Part shown: piece after piece, positions 35,190 to 47,185 of the stretch
Position numbering within the stretch: the first letter of the stretch is position 1
Layout: the number at the start of each line of letters is the position of its first letter
Origin: Thamnidium elegans
Taxonomy: Eukaryota; Mucoromycota; Mucoromycetes; Mucorales; Mucoraceae
Length of the DNA: 64,000 bases
NCBI GenBank assembly: GCA_025201345.1
Contig: JAIXMG010000003.1
Span: forward strand, 992,001-1,056,000
Direction of reading: 5' to 3'
The notes under the pieces: generated by a model
Databases searched by the model: none
What the model was told of the DNA's origin: nothing
The model's input: the letters and a program-made list of their open reading frames with translations, nothing else
Made by a program: the position numbers and the translations under genes

Positions 35190-35755
35190 TTAATAGTTGT
35201 TAATCAATCGATAGTGTGGTAAAGTGTAAAAAGAGTATAATAAGGTAATAGTAAGAAAAGTGAGCACCAGTTCCTGTTTTATAAGTAGAACGACCTAAGT
35301 AATAAAGTAGAATAAAAGATTTAGGTAAAAAATACAATGGAAAGTAAGATCCAAGGGAATTCAAGTACAAAATAATATAAAGTAATAAAGATAAAATAAA
35401 AGAGCTTGATTTTAAAGGTCTTTTATAAAATAAGGGAAGTATATAATTAAATTGTCTACAAAAAGTGAATTATATTTTATTAAATAAAAGTTGAAGCTAT
35501 TTATATCATTTTTAGTTTTCTTAATTAAGTTTTTAAATTTATAACAACCATGGAGGTTTGATTTCTTGTGTTAGGACAACAAGGACGATTCTTGTTAACA
35601 TTATGTTATCAGAAAGAGGTAGTTTGTGTAACATTTTAATAGATAAGTCTTATAGTAATAAATGTATAGTGGTAAAAAGATGGCCTTTTATTGAGTTTAT
35701 ATTTTAAAGTAATTTATATCTAAATTGAAGTAGTACACAGCTTATTCAATTTTAG
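35190..35755 (-). repeat. LTR-like repeat, copy A (downstream of tRNA-Asp)
   Basis: An A-rich block beginning about 50 bp after the tRNA 3' end. It shares with copy B the words aatcaat(c/a)gatagtgtggtaaagtg and aaaaagagtata(a/at), and with the block at 63.4-64 kb the words cttgttttataagtagaacgac-like, acaatggaaagtaa and aattcaagtacaaaata. Orientation is assigned from the neighbouring gypsy element, which reads on the minus strand. Exact ends (TG...CA) are not resolved. It could be a solo LTR. Confidence 0.5.
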
Positions 35756-36650
35756 CTGTGACAAATCAATAGATAGTGTGGTAAAGTGTAAAAAGAGTAT
35801 AACAAGGTAAAAGTGAGATCAGTTTATTTAAGATAAGAAAATATAATGATATTTATACTAAATAAGTTCGGTAAGGATGTCCTTTGATATTTTATCAAAG
35901 AGACCTTGAAATATCATTTGAAGGATATTAATAAGATGATAAAAAGTTGTGTAATAATAAATGTTTCAGTTTTCATTCTAGAATAACTGACATCTGACGT
36001 TCTTACATGTGTAAGTGAAATAAAATAATATAAAAGGAGAAAAAGTAACAGTACCTACATTGAAAATATATAGTGTAGTATAAAAGATAAAAGTAGTGGT
36101 AACAATACCTACATTAAATATATGTAGTACAATAAAAGATAAAAAGATTAGTTACAATGCTTACATATGGAGATATGTAGTAAAATATAAAGGGCAAATG
36201 TAATAGTAACGTATGGAAAAGGGGTCTAAAGTGACGAAAAGTGGTAGATAATTCAGGATAATAATAAATATGAAATAGTGTAACAGTAATGAATAGATTT
36301 GTTAGAATGTAGGTGACAGCACCAAGAAAGATAATTTAAATAAAATAAATAGTAGAAGAGTTATGTACTTGAGGAGTATGGAAAATTCAGTGCGTAACAG
36401 TATAAAATAAAATATAGAATAAAGAGATGAATAAAAGAGCTAGTTAAGAGGTCTTTTATAAGTTAAAGAAGTATAAGATTAAATTATAAACAAAATGAAT
36501 TGATTTTTATTAGATTGTGATTTTTTGATGGTTATTTATATTATTTTAGATTATTACAAAAAGGTATTATTTTAAGTTAAAGTTTAAAAGACAATCCTTG
36601 TTAAGGAGGATCCTCTTCAACGAGCGTCCTTCTTGGATTTGTGACACCAC
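35756..36650 (-). repeat. LTR-like repeat, copy B (3' LTR of the gypsy element)
   Basis: Starts with aatcaatagatagtgtggtaaagtg, matching copy A about 560 bp to the left, and lies directly beyond the 3' end of the gypsy polyprotein. On the minus strand it would begin near TGTCACAAATCC (36637-36648). It contains further copies of the words gagctagttaagaggtcttttata and aagtataagattaaatta, which also appear in the right-end repeat near 63.8 kb. It has no coding content. Confidence 0.5.
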
Positions 36651-36703
36651 AAAAATTATAAGTCACTATGTAACATATGGGCAGGGCTTGGTAAGTTTAG
36701 ACC

Positions 36704-37739
36704 CTAAACCTCAGGTACTCCAACGAACCATTCATAACACTCGTAATCGTCTATTCTCTTGATCTTGTTTTTGAGGGCAAAGGCTCTTCCAGAATTCTTA
36801 GCTGCTTTAGTAAAGCTACTAATGTAAAAACCACGCAAGTGGAGATAACGACCATATTCACCTTTAGTTTGTGGCATAGGTAACTGCATATGACACAACT
36901 TGACTATATTTTGCGCCATACGTTGCATCAATTCTTCGTTCCTGGCCTTGTGCTCTGCATTTGATTTCATCCTAGAGTCGTATTCCCAGATATCAGCTTG
37001 CACTCCTTCGGTTAGAACCATAACATTGTAATTATTCATTTTTTCCTTTGACATCTCATCATAAGGTTTTTCCGGTTCGATCTCTAACAGGTTTAAAAAA
37101 TTAAAGTCTTCAGCTTTTTCAAAAGAGTCTTGCTGATGTTCTTCAGTTATTTCTTCGATGGTCTCTTCATTCGAGTCTTCTTCACCAAAAGAGATGATAG
37201 TTTCATTATCACTATCTACTTCGACAATTTCTGCTTGTCTAGGACCCAGACGTGAGTTGATTGATTGAGAGGAGAGGCTTTTAATTTGCATACTTGTAGA
37301 TTGGTTGTCAAATTCAATATGAGGATTCAGATCTTCATTTATCACTGTCTTTTTATAGTTTTCTTGAATTTTCCATCCTACATTCGGAATTTCATATATC
37401 CTTAAGCGAGTCCCATGGTCTATCTTGATTTCATTACCACCTTCCTTTTTTTTTCTTCGTATCATGTAGTTTCCCTTTTTCAAGTCTTCAGTTACCACGT
37501 ATAAACCTTCCTAATTTCCCTGACCAAGAAATACCCCGATAATTTCTATACCTTTCGACAATATGGCCGACAGAAAAAGCAGGCTTGAGTAATTTTTTTG
37601 ATTGTAGTAACTTCTTGACAATTGCTTCTTTTTGAGACTTTTGAGAGGTTTCAATTCTTTCAATTGCATTTTTTCTTACTAATTGTAACGTATTGATTTG
37701 CTTATTTGTTCTTTGATTCAATATGTCTTCGAAGTTCAA
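36704..37739 (-). pseudogene. Integrase C-terminal region with acidic extension (gypsy element)
   Basis: Two overlapping frames (37739-37488 and 37498-36704) form one stretch after a frameshift near 37490. The first reads FSVGHIVERYRNYRGISWSG, the small barrel typical of gypsy integrase C-termini. The second continues VTEDLKKGNYMIRRKK and then about 200 residues. That tail has an acidic segment (SFGEEDSNEETIEEITEEHQ) and an ordered-looking end (GRYLHLRGFYISSFTKAAKN). The tail is unusually long for a gypsy integrase and is the longest open stretch in this element (264 codons). Confidence 0.6.
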
Positions 37740-38600
37740 TTCGGTTTACTTAACCAGTTTTTAAAGTCAAACGAAGTTCTTGGCTGGTATCCGTATAATA
37801 AATAAAAATATGTTTCTTTTGTAGTTGCTTGATGCATACTTCTATAAGCAAAAAGCACAGAAGGTAAATAATAATGCCAACCGAGTTTTTTTTTCAGGAG
37901 TTCTTTTCTACATTATTTGATCGAACGTATGATTGAATCTTTCTATGAGACCGTTCACCTGGCTGTTGTAGACACTCATAGTATTGTGTCTTCAGCCAAG
38001 TTATAAACACATTTGATGTATGAGTTCACTTATCATAGACTTGTCGTTGTCAGTAATAATTACTCGAGGAGAAACGCGCCTACAGATGATTTCTTCATAT
38101 AAGAACAATGCTATTTCTGATGCAGTTCGAAATTTCACTGCTCTTGTTTCCACATATTTAGTTAAGTAATCTATAGCAACTATAACATATTGGTAGCCTC
38201 CGCGACAATCGCAACTTGTTCAAAGGGTACATGTCGAGATATTTTGTATCGAATTTATATTATAAAAAGAGACAGCAGTAAATAGGATGAAACTTCTTTT
38301 GGATTTTTATTAATTAAAAAATGACTTCTAAAAACAAGAGAGGGAACAAAAGGTTGCCTCGTATAATATCCTTTTTATAGTAGAAATGATTTGAGTTTAA
38401 GAACCAGGGTAGTAAGTGATACCTAACTGAGGTCGTTGTGTAACCACAACAGATATATTTGGAGTGACATCTTGCGTTAGTTTTGGTTAAATACCACACA
38501 TGTAACACAGCCACTGGGTGCAGCCTTTCATTCAGAGTTTTACGACCATAACGTTGACAGCGAGGACATTATTTAATATACATGGTAACATCAGTCATCA
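37740..38600 (-). pseudogene. Integrase core of the gypsy element
   Basis: The minus-strand reading GYQYVIVAIDYLTKYVETRA (about 38197-38138) leads to PRVIITDNDKSMISELI, whose Asp codon at 38049-38051 is the second catalytic acid. A piece near 37970-37920 reads NSQVNGLIERFNHTF, which carries the catalytic Glu. A zinc-finger remnant CPRCQRYGRKT lies near 38575-38540. Several stops interrupt the frame. Confidence 0.75.
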
Positions 38601-39414
38601 TATCGGGCTAATAATATTTAGATACCACCTTATTCAATGTGTTAGTGTAAGCTAGATATTCTCCTAACGGGTGTTGGTGCGCAGTATATAATACTTCAAT
38701 GGCTTTAGGTTTAGCTAAAACTAAACGATGTTGATAAGTGTCGAAGTTACAACGATATAATTTCTTGTTTAATAGTGTAGTGTTTGGCGTGTTTCTGTAG
38801 AAAAATTTGCTGTTTGAGATCCGCGAAGTCGAGCATCTCCAAATTGGGCAAGTAGGTTTCGAATAATTTTATCTTTATGTCTTCCATGTGTTGTTAATAA
38901 TTGAGTTGTACAGTTATTGACGTTTTTTTTTTTTTTTTTTTTTTTTTGATGAAATACTTTTGTGTTAATTTGTTTTTTATAATTGTGAGCTTCAGCTTTT
39001 TACGTCCATCGGAGATTTCGGACAAGTAGTATAATCATTTCAATTTTCGAGGCGTGAGAGAAAATCTGCACTTTCGTTTACCCTGGCTGGTCGGTATTTC
39101 ACTTCGTAATCGTATTCATTCAGAATAGATATCCATCAAGCAGGGATTCCAGTTGGTTCTTGTGGTTTTAACGATTCGTTGATAACAGAATGATCAGTTA
39201 TGATAGTAAATTTCTTGCCTAACAGATAAAAGTCGGAGTATCTTCACAGCGAGTCCTTTTAATTTATAAACGCCATAATTCACTTCAGAACCACGTAATC
39301 GGCGACTTATATATTGAATAGGGTGTTCATGACCTTCTTCAACTAATTGACTTAATATACCCCCCTAATCCTACTCTACTAGCATCTGTAACTAACATAA
39401 AGGGCTTGTCAAAA

Positions 39415-40328
39415 TTAGATCTCACCAACACCGGCGTGGTAGTTAATGCTTTTTTTTAGTATTTGGAAGGCTTCAATAGATTCTTGGTTCCACGTATTTT
39501 GTCCTTTCTTCGTCAAGTTGTGTAACGGTCTTATAATTGCAGCAAAGCTTTTAATGAATCGTCTGTAATAGGATGTACTATCAATAAAACCTTTTATTTG
39601 AGTAACAGAAGTTGGTATAGGATAATTCCGCACTTTTTCAATTTTCACAGGATCAGTTTCTAGACCTTCTTTAATAATGACATATCCCAAGAAATTCAAT
39701 TTTTCCTTAAAGAAAAAGCATTTGGTAAAATTTAATTTCAAGTTAGCTTGTCTAACTCACACACGAATAGATTTTCTAAATCAATTAAGCGCCAATAATA
39801 AGTTTTTGAAAAGCAATTTAAATCATCAATATAGGCAACTAGAGATTTGTTGGTTAAAATTTTAAAGGTTAAGTTCACCATCCTTTGGAACGTTCCTACG
39901 GAGATACACATCCCCATGGGCATATGGGAGGTCTCCCAATGTCCTAGTTGAGCTGTAGCGAAAGCACTTTTTTCGATGGAATCTTCAGCAAGGGCAACCT
40001 GGTAAAAACCACTACGCATATCTAGTGCTAAGAAGATGGAGGCGTTTCTCAAAATATCCAGTAATGTTTCAATCCTTGGTAATGCATAAGCATCCTTTTT
40101 TGTAACGAAATTTATCTTTTTATAGTCTATCACCAATCGATAAAAGCTGTCTTTCTTCTTTATCAATATTATAGGAGAACTCCAAGAATTATTTGAGGGT
40201 CGTATTACACCTAAAGCGCTTAATTTGTTTAATTCTGATTTTAAACTTTCAATTTCAGCAGGACACGTTCTATAAGGTCTACATCGTATAGAAGATATAT
40301 CTTCAGTTATAAATCGATGTTTAATCAT
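39415..40328 (-). pseudogene. Reverse transcriptase and connection domain (gypsy element)
   Basis: The RT ORF 40328-39738 contains RPSNNSWSSPIILIKKKDSF, RLVIDYKKIN, AYALPRIETLLDILRNASIF, LALDMRSGFYQV, the MPMGMCISVGTFQRMV block and the catalytic VAYIDDLNCFSK (YIDD near 39838-39821). It then shifts frame into 39741-39415, which has the gypsy thumb/connection signature FLGYVIIKEGLETDPVKIEK, TSVTQIKGFIDSTSYYRRFI and LHNLTKK. The fingers and palm are nearly intact; the frameshift lies just after the active site. Confidence 0.88.
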
Positions 40329-40370
40329 AGGTGTACCTCCAAGTGTATCATTATTCCAGTCAAATACGTC

Positions 40371-40990
40371 TCAATGATTTTTGATTAGATCCATAAATCG
40401 TTGTTTGACTTGATCATTTATTTCGCCTAATTGTATTTTTTCTTTTTGATTTTCAAATAAATCAGCAGTAAATTTTTCTTCTTGAATTTTTAAGTCTTCA
40501 AGAAATATATTATTAATATCAATTGTATTTAATTCATAATCTTCAGCTTCTAAATTTTCATTGGTTCTTTCATACGGTTCAGGAGTTACTTCCCGTTCAA
40601 TTGAAAATAAATCACTCTTCAGATCTTCTTCCACCAAATTAAAGGTTACAAATTTATTTGGGGATATATCTTCAACAAAGTAATATTCATCAGTACTAGT
40701 AGAACTATCTTCAGTGGACACCTTGTCTTCAGTAAATCCGTCATAAGAGTAGGTTTCAAAGTCATCATGAGTTTATTCTTGTTCATTTCGTGTTCCTGGA
40801 ATAGTAATAGCACCACCAGCTTGAATTGGCACATCATAAATTATACCAAAACCACGTTGTTTAGTACTGTTTCCAAGTGTAAAGATACTTTGACTAGGTG
40901 AATCAATTTGTATTCCAAGTCTATTAACAAGTTCTTGAGACATACAAGTTTTAGACAAGCAAAATAGAATAGAATTTTGTAATAATATCG
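40371..40990 (-). pseudogene. Protease-like region and linker of the gypsy element
   Basis: The frame 40958-40773 reads TCMSQELVNRLGIQIDSPSQ and SIFTLGNSTKQRGFGIIYDV, like the region after the active site of retrotransposon aspartic proteases. The expected DTG/DSG just upstream is missing because the element ends there. The next frame, 40721-40371, is an acidic linker leading into RT (SPNKFVTFNLVEEDLKSD). Confidence 0.6.
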
Positions 40991-41049
40991 AGCTTATTAT
41001 AGAGGTCAGAAACGACTTACCCTCCTACAGTAGGGCCAATCCTCTAACA

Positions 41050-41924
41050 AAAGCAAAAATATTAAGGTCTCCTGGCTTAGTTATTAAACTATTAAGAAGA
41101 ATAGTTGCTGAATTCGAATATTATCAAGCGAAATATAGCACAAACGTGACAAGACAAACTGTAGAGGCCGTAGAGAATCTATCAAATATTGCAACTGTTT
41201 ATCTTCAAAGAACCCAAGCTACATTAACTGCTGTTTTAACTTGTGTTGGTGCTTCTTAAACGGTCTTAAAATCTTCTGAAGCTACTCGAAATATAAACGA
41301 AAACACGTCAACAATGATAACCTCAGGTACAAGAACAACCGCTGGATCAACAATGGTTTCTAACACTGTCTCTTTTAATACTAACATAACCGCCTATACT
41401 GTGCTTGATTTTGCAAAAGAATTGTAACTGCTACTGCAGCTGTTATCAATCTTGTGGGCAACATTTTTGTCTCCAGTAACGTAACAAATGAGGATACGGA
41501 AGCTGTTTCGTCCTATGTAGCTAACATAGAAAATATTGCACAAGACTTGATCGTCTTGATTAAGGAATCTGTCACATCGTCCGAACAAATCAATGCTTTT
41601 ATTAGAAGTACGGATCGTTCTTTCGAAAATATATTCTCCTTCCTGCAAAATGTATTGAACCGATCAAAAGGTTTTGTTACTATTGCGGAGGCTGTCGTTT
41701 GTCCAACTGAAAACTGTCGTAATAGTGCTGAACGGGCTTTATTGCTATGTCAAGACCTGGCAGATTCAGCGAAGACTGACAATATAGCTATTTATTCTCT
41801 TGAAAATCCTCGTGGCATTACTACTTTGGTTAGGACACCAGAAATATTTGCGTTATTCCCAATACCAGGACTTGATTGGCGATTTGCGATAGTTACTCCC
41901 CCCCCAAAAAAAAAGATTATTTAG
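41050..41924 (+). pseudogene. Unrecognised helical ORF, frameshifted
   Basis: From about 41050 a frame reads LRRIVAEFEYYQAKYSTNVT and RQTVEAVENLSNIATVYLQR. One in-frame stop (TAA 41258-41260) interrupts it, and it continues to FAKEL near 41423. A one-base frame change there links it to RIVTATAAVINLVGNIFVSS and on to 41924. Together this is about 285 residues of Ala/Thr/Ser/Asn-rich helix, with two Cys-containing spots late on (VVCPTENCRNS). It ends in a pyrimidine/purine run (ccccccccaaaaaaaaa). I do not recognise it. It abuts the truncated gypsy end. Candidates: a transposon-borne ORF or a gene acquired from elsewhere. Confidence 0.4.
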
Positions 41925-41929
41925 TGATT

Positions 41930-42344
41930 TACGAAATCGGATTATTACACTTGAACAATGGTAATAGTGGTGTTAAAGTGACTAAAATGTGGCGCTTACA
42001 AAAGCAAAAATAGATGTAACGACATTTATTACAATTACAAAAAATTACTTGTTTTAGAAGTAGAGTGTATGTAGTTTTGTGATTCACTAACCCTGGTACG
42101 TCAAAAAAAAAAAAAAGCCATTTAACCAAATAGTAGATCGACTAAAGTATACAAAGAATTATAGAGAACAAATGAAACAACAAACAGATACGAAAAAACA
42201 AAGAAAACAAGTATCTGTCAAGAAAAGTTAATGTATCAGCTGCAAAATAAAAAATAAACCCCACCTGATTTTAAATAAATAAAAATAAAGTGGGAAAATT
42301 TACTTTCTGGTCTCTTTTTTTTTATTTTCGCGACAATATTTAAC
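41930..42344. other. Intergenic, no gene seen
   Basis: AT-rich spacer between the decayed ORF and GET1. It has an A13 tract near 42102-42114 and a T-rich stretch before the GET1 start. Confidence 0.6.
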
Positions 42345-43194
42345 ATGTATTTACCGATTACTATTTTCTTACTAGTGCTAGTAACCGAGTCTATCTTGTT
42401 CCTTGGTTACTCTTATATTACCTCTCTCGTAAGTATATGACAACTATGCATCTAATTTGGTTTTTAAATTTTTTTTTTTCATCATTTAAGACATATGATC
42501 TTTATGTCAAGTTTACTAAGGATCGTAAAGTTTTAAAGCAAATCAAGATGAGAAATGATGTTTTAAAAATGAAGACAGAATTAGCTAAAACAAGCTCTCA
42601 AGTAAACAGTACAAAAAAAAAAAAAATAAAAAAAAGGAAGAGAAGGAGTTATATACTAAAAAGTTTGGTATATATAGGATGAGTTTGCTAAATGGGCTAA
42701 ATTACGTAGAAAGTTAGATAAGGCAGTAGCTGATTCCGAGAAAATGAGTAAGGGATTTAAATGTAACAAAAAGAAGAAGAAAAGGGAAGAAACTCAAATT
42801 TTTTTTTTTGCTTAGATTCAGAAATCGCTTATGCAAAGACAGCTTTTGAACTCAAGGTAAAATCAGCACTTTGGTTTATCGTTCACGGATCACAATTGGG
42901 TATGGTTATGTGGTTTAGAAAGAGTGCTGTATTTTATCTTCCTCCTGGTTGGTTTGGACCTGCACAACGAATTCTTTCATGGCCATTTGCGCCTGCGGGT
43001 AAGATATATATATATACATATGTAAATGAGAGACAGAGATTTATTTTTGTTGTTGTTTCAAAATAGGCTCTGTTAGTGTAGCTGTTTGGTTTGCTGCTTG
43101 TAGAAGAGTTATTAAAGCTGTCGCTCTTACTGCTAATGACTTTGTATTTACACCTGCTGCTGAAAAGAAGATATCTTCTTCAGTTCATCAATAA
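42345..43194 (+). CDS. GET1: GET1/WRB, ER receptor subunit for tail-anchored proteins, 191 aa
   Basis: The Get1 subunit of the Get1-Get2 complex docks Get3 at the ER and helps insert tail-anchored proteins. Exons 42345-42428, 42491-42601, 42678-42747, 42816-42998, 43067-43194 (576 nt). An N-terminal membrane span (MYLPITIFLLVLVTESILFL) is followed by a cytosolic coiled coil (KMRNDVLKMKTELAKTSSQ). The family hallmark DEFAKWAKLRRKLDK follows, then two more spans around KSALWFIVHGSQLGMVMWFR and GSVSVAVWFAACRRVIKAVA. Topology and length match CHD5/Get1 proteins. All junctions are GT-AG. Confidence 0.93.
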
Positions 43195-44134
43195 TTTTTT
43201 TTTTTTTTTTTTTTGGGTGTTGTAAGCTTGAATAGAAAAATAAAATAAAATACACTTACATAATAATAAATAATTGAGTAAATGTGTAGTGGATATGATT
43301 GGTAATGTAAGTGGCTTTTTTAAATAAGTATTGTCATCTAGTTTAGCGGGCTGCAATGATGTAATATATACTATATGTGAGATAACCGGTCTATTTACAT
43401 CGCTCACAGTTCTTTAATACATTTTGAGGAAAGAAGACAAGGAAATAACAATCATGGTGAAACAAAATAAAAATGTATGCAATCGTTAATAATAAAGGGA
43501 TGTTTTGGACAAAAGTCATCAACATAACCCTGCATACGACCAATTAGACGGGTATTACAAGCGATAATAAATATGATTTGTTATTGTTTAAATAATATAG
43601 GAACATTTTGTGTCTCAAGAATGTATTTAAACGTGAAAACCTTTCTTTTCTTTGTATGAATTGAGAAAAAAAGGCATAGTTACACTTTAGATAGTTAGTA
43701 ACCACTTGATCTCAGGAAATCCGAGATTTGAGTCACACTGAGATTAAAGTCGGGATTATAAGGGTGTATAATTGTAGAAGGAAAAGCCCATGTTTGTTTC
43801 TTTTTGAGTTGAAAAAAATCGGGATGTTTTATATAGTTTCCATTAACCTTGTATAGTAGATAAATATAAATTGAAAGACGTTTTTTTTGTTTTGTTTTAT
43901 ACAGGACATAAGAAAACTGCCAGGGGTAAAAACAAGGCCAAACTCAGTGAGTTTAAATCAAAGGTAAAACCCTATCATAATCGTTTGTCCGGGTAAAATA
44001 GGCCTCTCTCTTTTTTAGTAACATTTTTTTTAGTTACGGAAAAAAATCCTAACTTACCCCGCAACAACATCCGATTTTTCTTTCTCTCTTCCCTCTTTTT
44101 AAAATTTTTTTCTCTTTTAATATATATATAAAAA
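43195..44134. other. Intergenic with an exon-like scrap
   Basis: Spacer between GET1 and MDM34. At about 43905-43964 an AG|...|GT-flanked open stretch reads GHKKTARGKNKAKLSEFKSK, basic and exon-like, but no partner exon was found. A T14 tract at 43195-43214 directly follows the GET1 stop. Confidence 0.4.
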
Positions 44135-45714
44135 ATGGCCTTTCGATTTAGTTGGCCAGAGTTCGATCAAGAGTTTTATGTAGAAGCTAAATCACAATTA
44201 GAAACTGCCTTAAACAAAGGCAATAAGCCTCCAGTCATTGTAGATCACATTACAGTAAAAGAGTTGAACATGGGTACAAAGGTAATTTTTTTTTTTTTTT
44301 TTTTTATACGAATACTAACAAATATATTTTAGCCGCCAGAATTGGAAATACTTGAAATTGGTGAACTCGGTACAGATAAATTCCGGGGTATTTTCAAATT
44401 GAATTACGCTGGTGACGCTTACATTGAAGTACAAACTAAAGTTCAGGTAAAACGAGAAAATGCTGCAACTTTATCTAAATGACTCATATATTTATTGTGT
44501 GTGTGTGTATATAGGCGAATCCAATGCACGCTAAAAGTTCAGAATTACCACGTCATTCTAGACCAGGTATCTTGGCAGCTGATCAACCTCTAGTTGTGCC
44601 AATGATTCTTCGTATTAGTGATCTAAAACTTCGAGGAATTGTGGTACTTGTAGTTTCAAAGACCAAAGGAGTTACTCTTGTATTTAAAAATGACCCATTA
44701 GAAAGTATTCGTATTAGTTCTACATTTGATAGTATATCAATTCTTCGAGACTTTTTACAACGCCAGATTGAAAACCAATTAAGAAATATGTTACAAGAAG
44801 ATTTACCTGTTATGATTCATACACTTAGTTTACGAATTATTGAATCTGAACAAGAAAAAAAGAAGAAACAGGAACAAGAAGAACGATTAATACAACAACA
44901 AAAGAGACAATTATCAATTTATTCACAGAGTACTCGTAGTAATTCAATTCGATCATCTTCTTGGGTACATCATCAAGGTAGTGAATATTCATTACCTGAA
45001 TTAGATAACTTTCCAATTTCACCCACCAACAGTCAAACCAGTACATTATTTACACCTACATTTGATATGTATTATGATCAATATTTAACTACCAGTCCAA
45101 CATCAACCGTTTTTGGTTCATCCTTCTTAGAATTAGATGATTTAAAAAAGAATGATTTAATTCACAACAACAATAATAATGATGTTGATGACTACTTTCA
45201 CTGCAGGTCAGTTCCAATTACTGCTGCCAATCTATTCACACACAACCGAAGTATGAATCAATTAGGCCTAAGTTCTTATAAAGAGTATCATCCAATCAAT
45301 CATCTTATGTATCAACCCACAAAATCGCAACAAGATTTAATATCTGAAAATGGTTTATCTGTGGCTACCACACCTTGTCTTTCTATGGCAGATATTTATG
45401 CAGATGATGCTGATGCTCCTTGGTATGCAGTAGAAGGGCCTGAGTTATTCTCTACAGCACCGCCCGTATTACCATTTGATATGCCAATGAACGAAACAAA
45501 TATCACATTGAATCCTTCTCAAAATAGATTGGCTGCTAAATTATCGACATTGACTAGTATCAATTATACCTTATCCCCTCTTACTGAGTCCATTTCAAAT
45601 TTCACTTTCCGTAGTTTACCCTATGTAAAAAAGTCAAGTACAAGTAGTCCAAGGCATAAAAAGGTACCAAAAAGACGTATCACTAGATTAAATATGGCCA
45701 TACCTCGTCTTTAA
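44135..45714 (+). CDS. MDM34: MDM34, ERMES outer-membrane subunit, 486 aa
   Basis: Part of the ER-mitochondria encounter structure, which moves lipid between the two membranes. Exons 44135-44281, 44333-44446, 44515-45714 (1461 nt). The N-terminal SMP domain (about residues 1-200) begins [20 protein letters not shown] and shows [80 protein letters not shown] and [20 protein letters not shown], the Mdm34 pattern. The rest is Ser/Asn/Thr-rich, low-complexity and probably disordered, ending basic ([14 protein letters not shown]). It has no membrane span. It lies downstream of GET1, another ER/mitochondria biogenesis gene, on the same strand. Confidence 0.93.
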
Positions 45715-45987
45715 GTCAAAAAAAATTATTTATTATTATCCCCTTTCTCTCCTCATTTTTGTGTTTATCCCCCTCTCCTTTTTTTTTGTTAAATAAAATA
45801 ATATTGCCACGTTTTTTATAATCTTCTTGGGAAGCAAACTATGGTCACGCGAGCAAGTATAATCGTTTTATAACCCGTAAACCTGGAATAATTAGTCTTA
45901 CTAACTACACTTGGATGTACACAAAAAAAAGAAAAAAAGAAAAAAGGGAATTTATTTAATATTTATGACGCATAATACATGGGAAGA
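45715..45987. other. Shared 3' region of convergent MDM34 and PTP genes
   Basis: 273 bp between stop codons. A/T tracts on both strands could serve poly(A) signals for both genes. Confidence 0.5.
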
Positions 45988-47149
45988 TTATAAATCTTTA
46001 AAATCATCTACTATACTACCAATAGAAGAAGACTGACCGTCATCATCTAACGGCTTTTTAGATTCAAAATCAAAAGATTGTACACTATTAGATGAAATTG
46101 ATCTCGCATATAAGTTACTATTTACAAAATTAGTAGTAGTAGTAATAATAGGAGAAGAAGAAGAAGAAGAAGCAGGCAAGTAACCGTAACCAAGTAACCA
46201 CCACAAAACAGCTTCATAACAAAATACAAATTGTCTGTGAGTTTGAACTAGACTCATACGTTGTTCTCTGAAACGACTAACAGTTTGCTGAATTTTATCT
46301 ATTGTGGTTGAGGTATAAACATCTTGTTCATGCCATAATCTTTGAATGATGGTATCAATTACACAAAAGGTTCCTGATCGACCGCATCCTGCAGAGCAAT
46401 GCACTGTCATTGGGCCGACTTGTTCATTTCTTAATTGATGATATCTGGCCGCTTCGTCTGCATAATGAATAAGCTGAAGAATGCCGATAGGTTGATCAGG
46501 TACACCGAAATCTGTCCACCCAGTGTATTGCAAGTGCGTTATCGTACGCTCTTTGTTTTGATTTTGCAGCTTGAATTTACGAATAATAATATGCTCGTCT
46601 CCAGGATCATCTCGTTCACGCTTATCGTTCATGTTGAGCACAGAGTGTTTGGATTCTGATAAAAGTGTTACAGTGATTTTACCGTATACTTGTGGCACTT
46701 GAACAATAGAAGGCCAATATCTGTGGCACTTGATCTAACAACAAATAAAACTTAGACTTTTTTTTTTTTTTATAAAAAAATAAGGTATTCTTTTTTTTTT
46801 ACCTTATTCATCTCCATTTCTTGTGTAAGCATAACAATGACAGATGAATTTTCATACCAGATTAATTTCCAAAAGTCATCAAAAGTAGTAGGTAAGGGGC
46901 CCTGTGTAGATATATACTGTCTGTTGCAGTCAAGCTCAACATTACACTTGTTCATTGTACGTATAGATTCTTGACTTAATAAACCTTGCTTTTGCAATTT
47001 AAGTTCTTGTTCAGATTGATGAATAGGACTCAGTGTGATATCTTTTTTAATGTTTGCGTATTGAATATAATTGGCGTTAATGTAATCGTCGCTTTTATCA
47101 GTTAATCGTACTCTTGAATAAGCTATTTTGTATTAAGTATTAGTTATGG

Positions 47150-47185
<36 letters not shown>

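Larger units (their letters stand above)
36651..40990 (-). mobile_element. Decayed Ty3/gypsy-type LTR retrotransposon (5' truncated)
   Basis: Minus-strand order: protease-like block, reverse transcriptase, connection/RNase H, integrase zinc finger, integrase core, then an acidic C-terminal extension. This protease-RT-RNaseH-integrase order is that of Ty3/gypsy. Gag and the 5' LTR are absent; the left end of pol stops at about 40990, where unrelated + strand sequence begins. The protease motif with its Asp is lost, and several frameshifts and stops break the ORF (for example in RNase H at 39.0-39.4 kb and between 38.2 and 38.7 kb). It is therefore inactive. A T23-type homopolymer lies inside at 38925-38947. 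Confidence 0.85.

Noticed and set aside
43905..43964. Basic exon-like stretch before MDM34
   Set aside because: Open for only 20 codons, no start or partner exon, and MDM34 already has a proper ATG at 44135.
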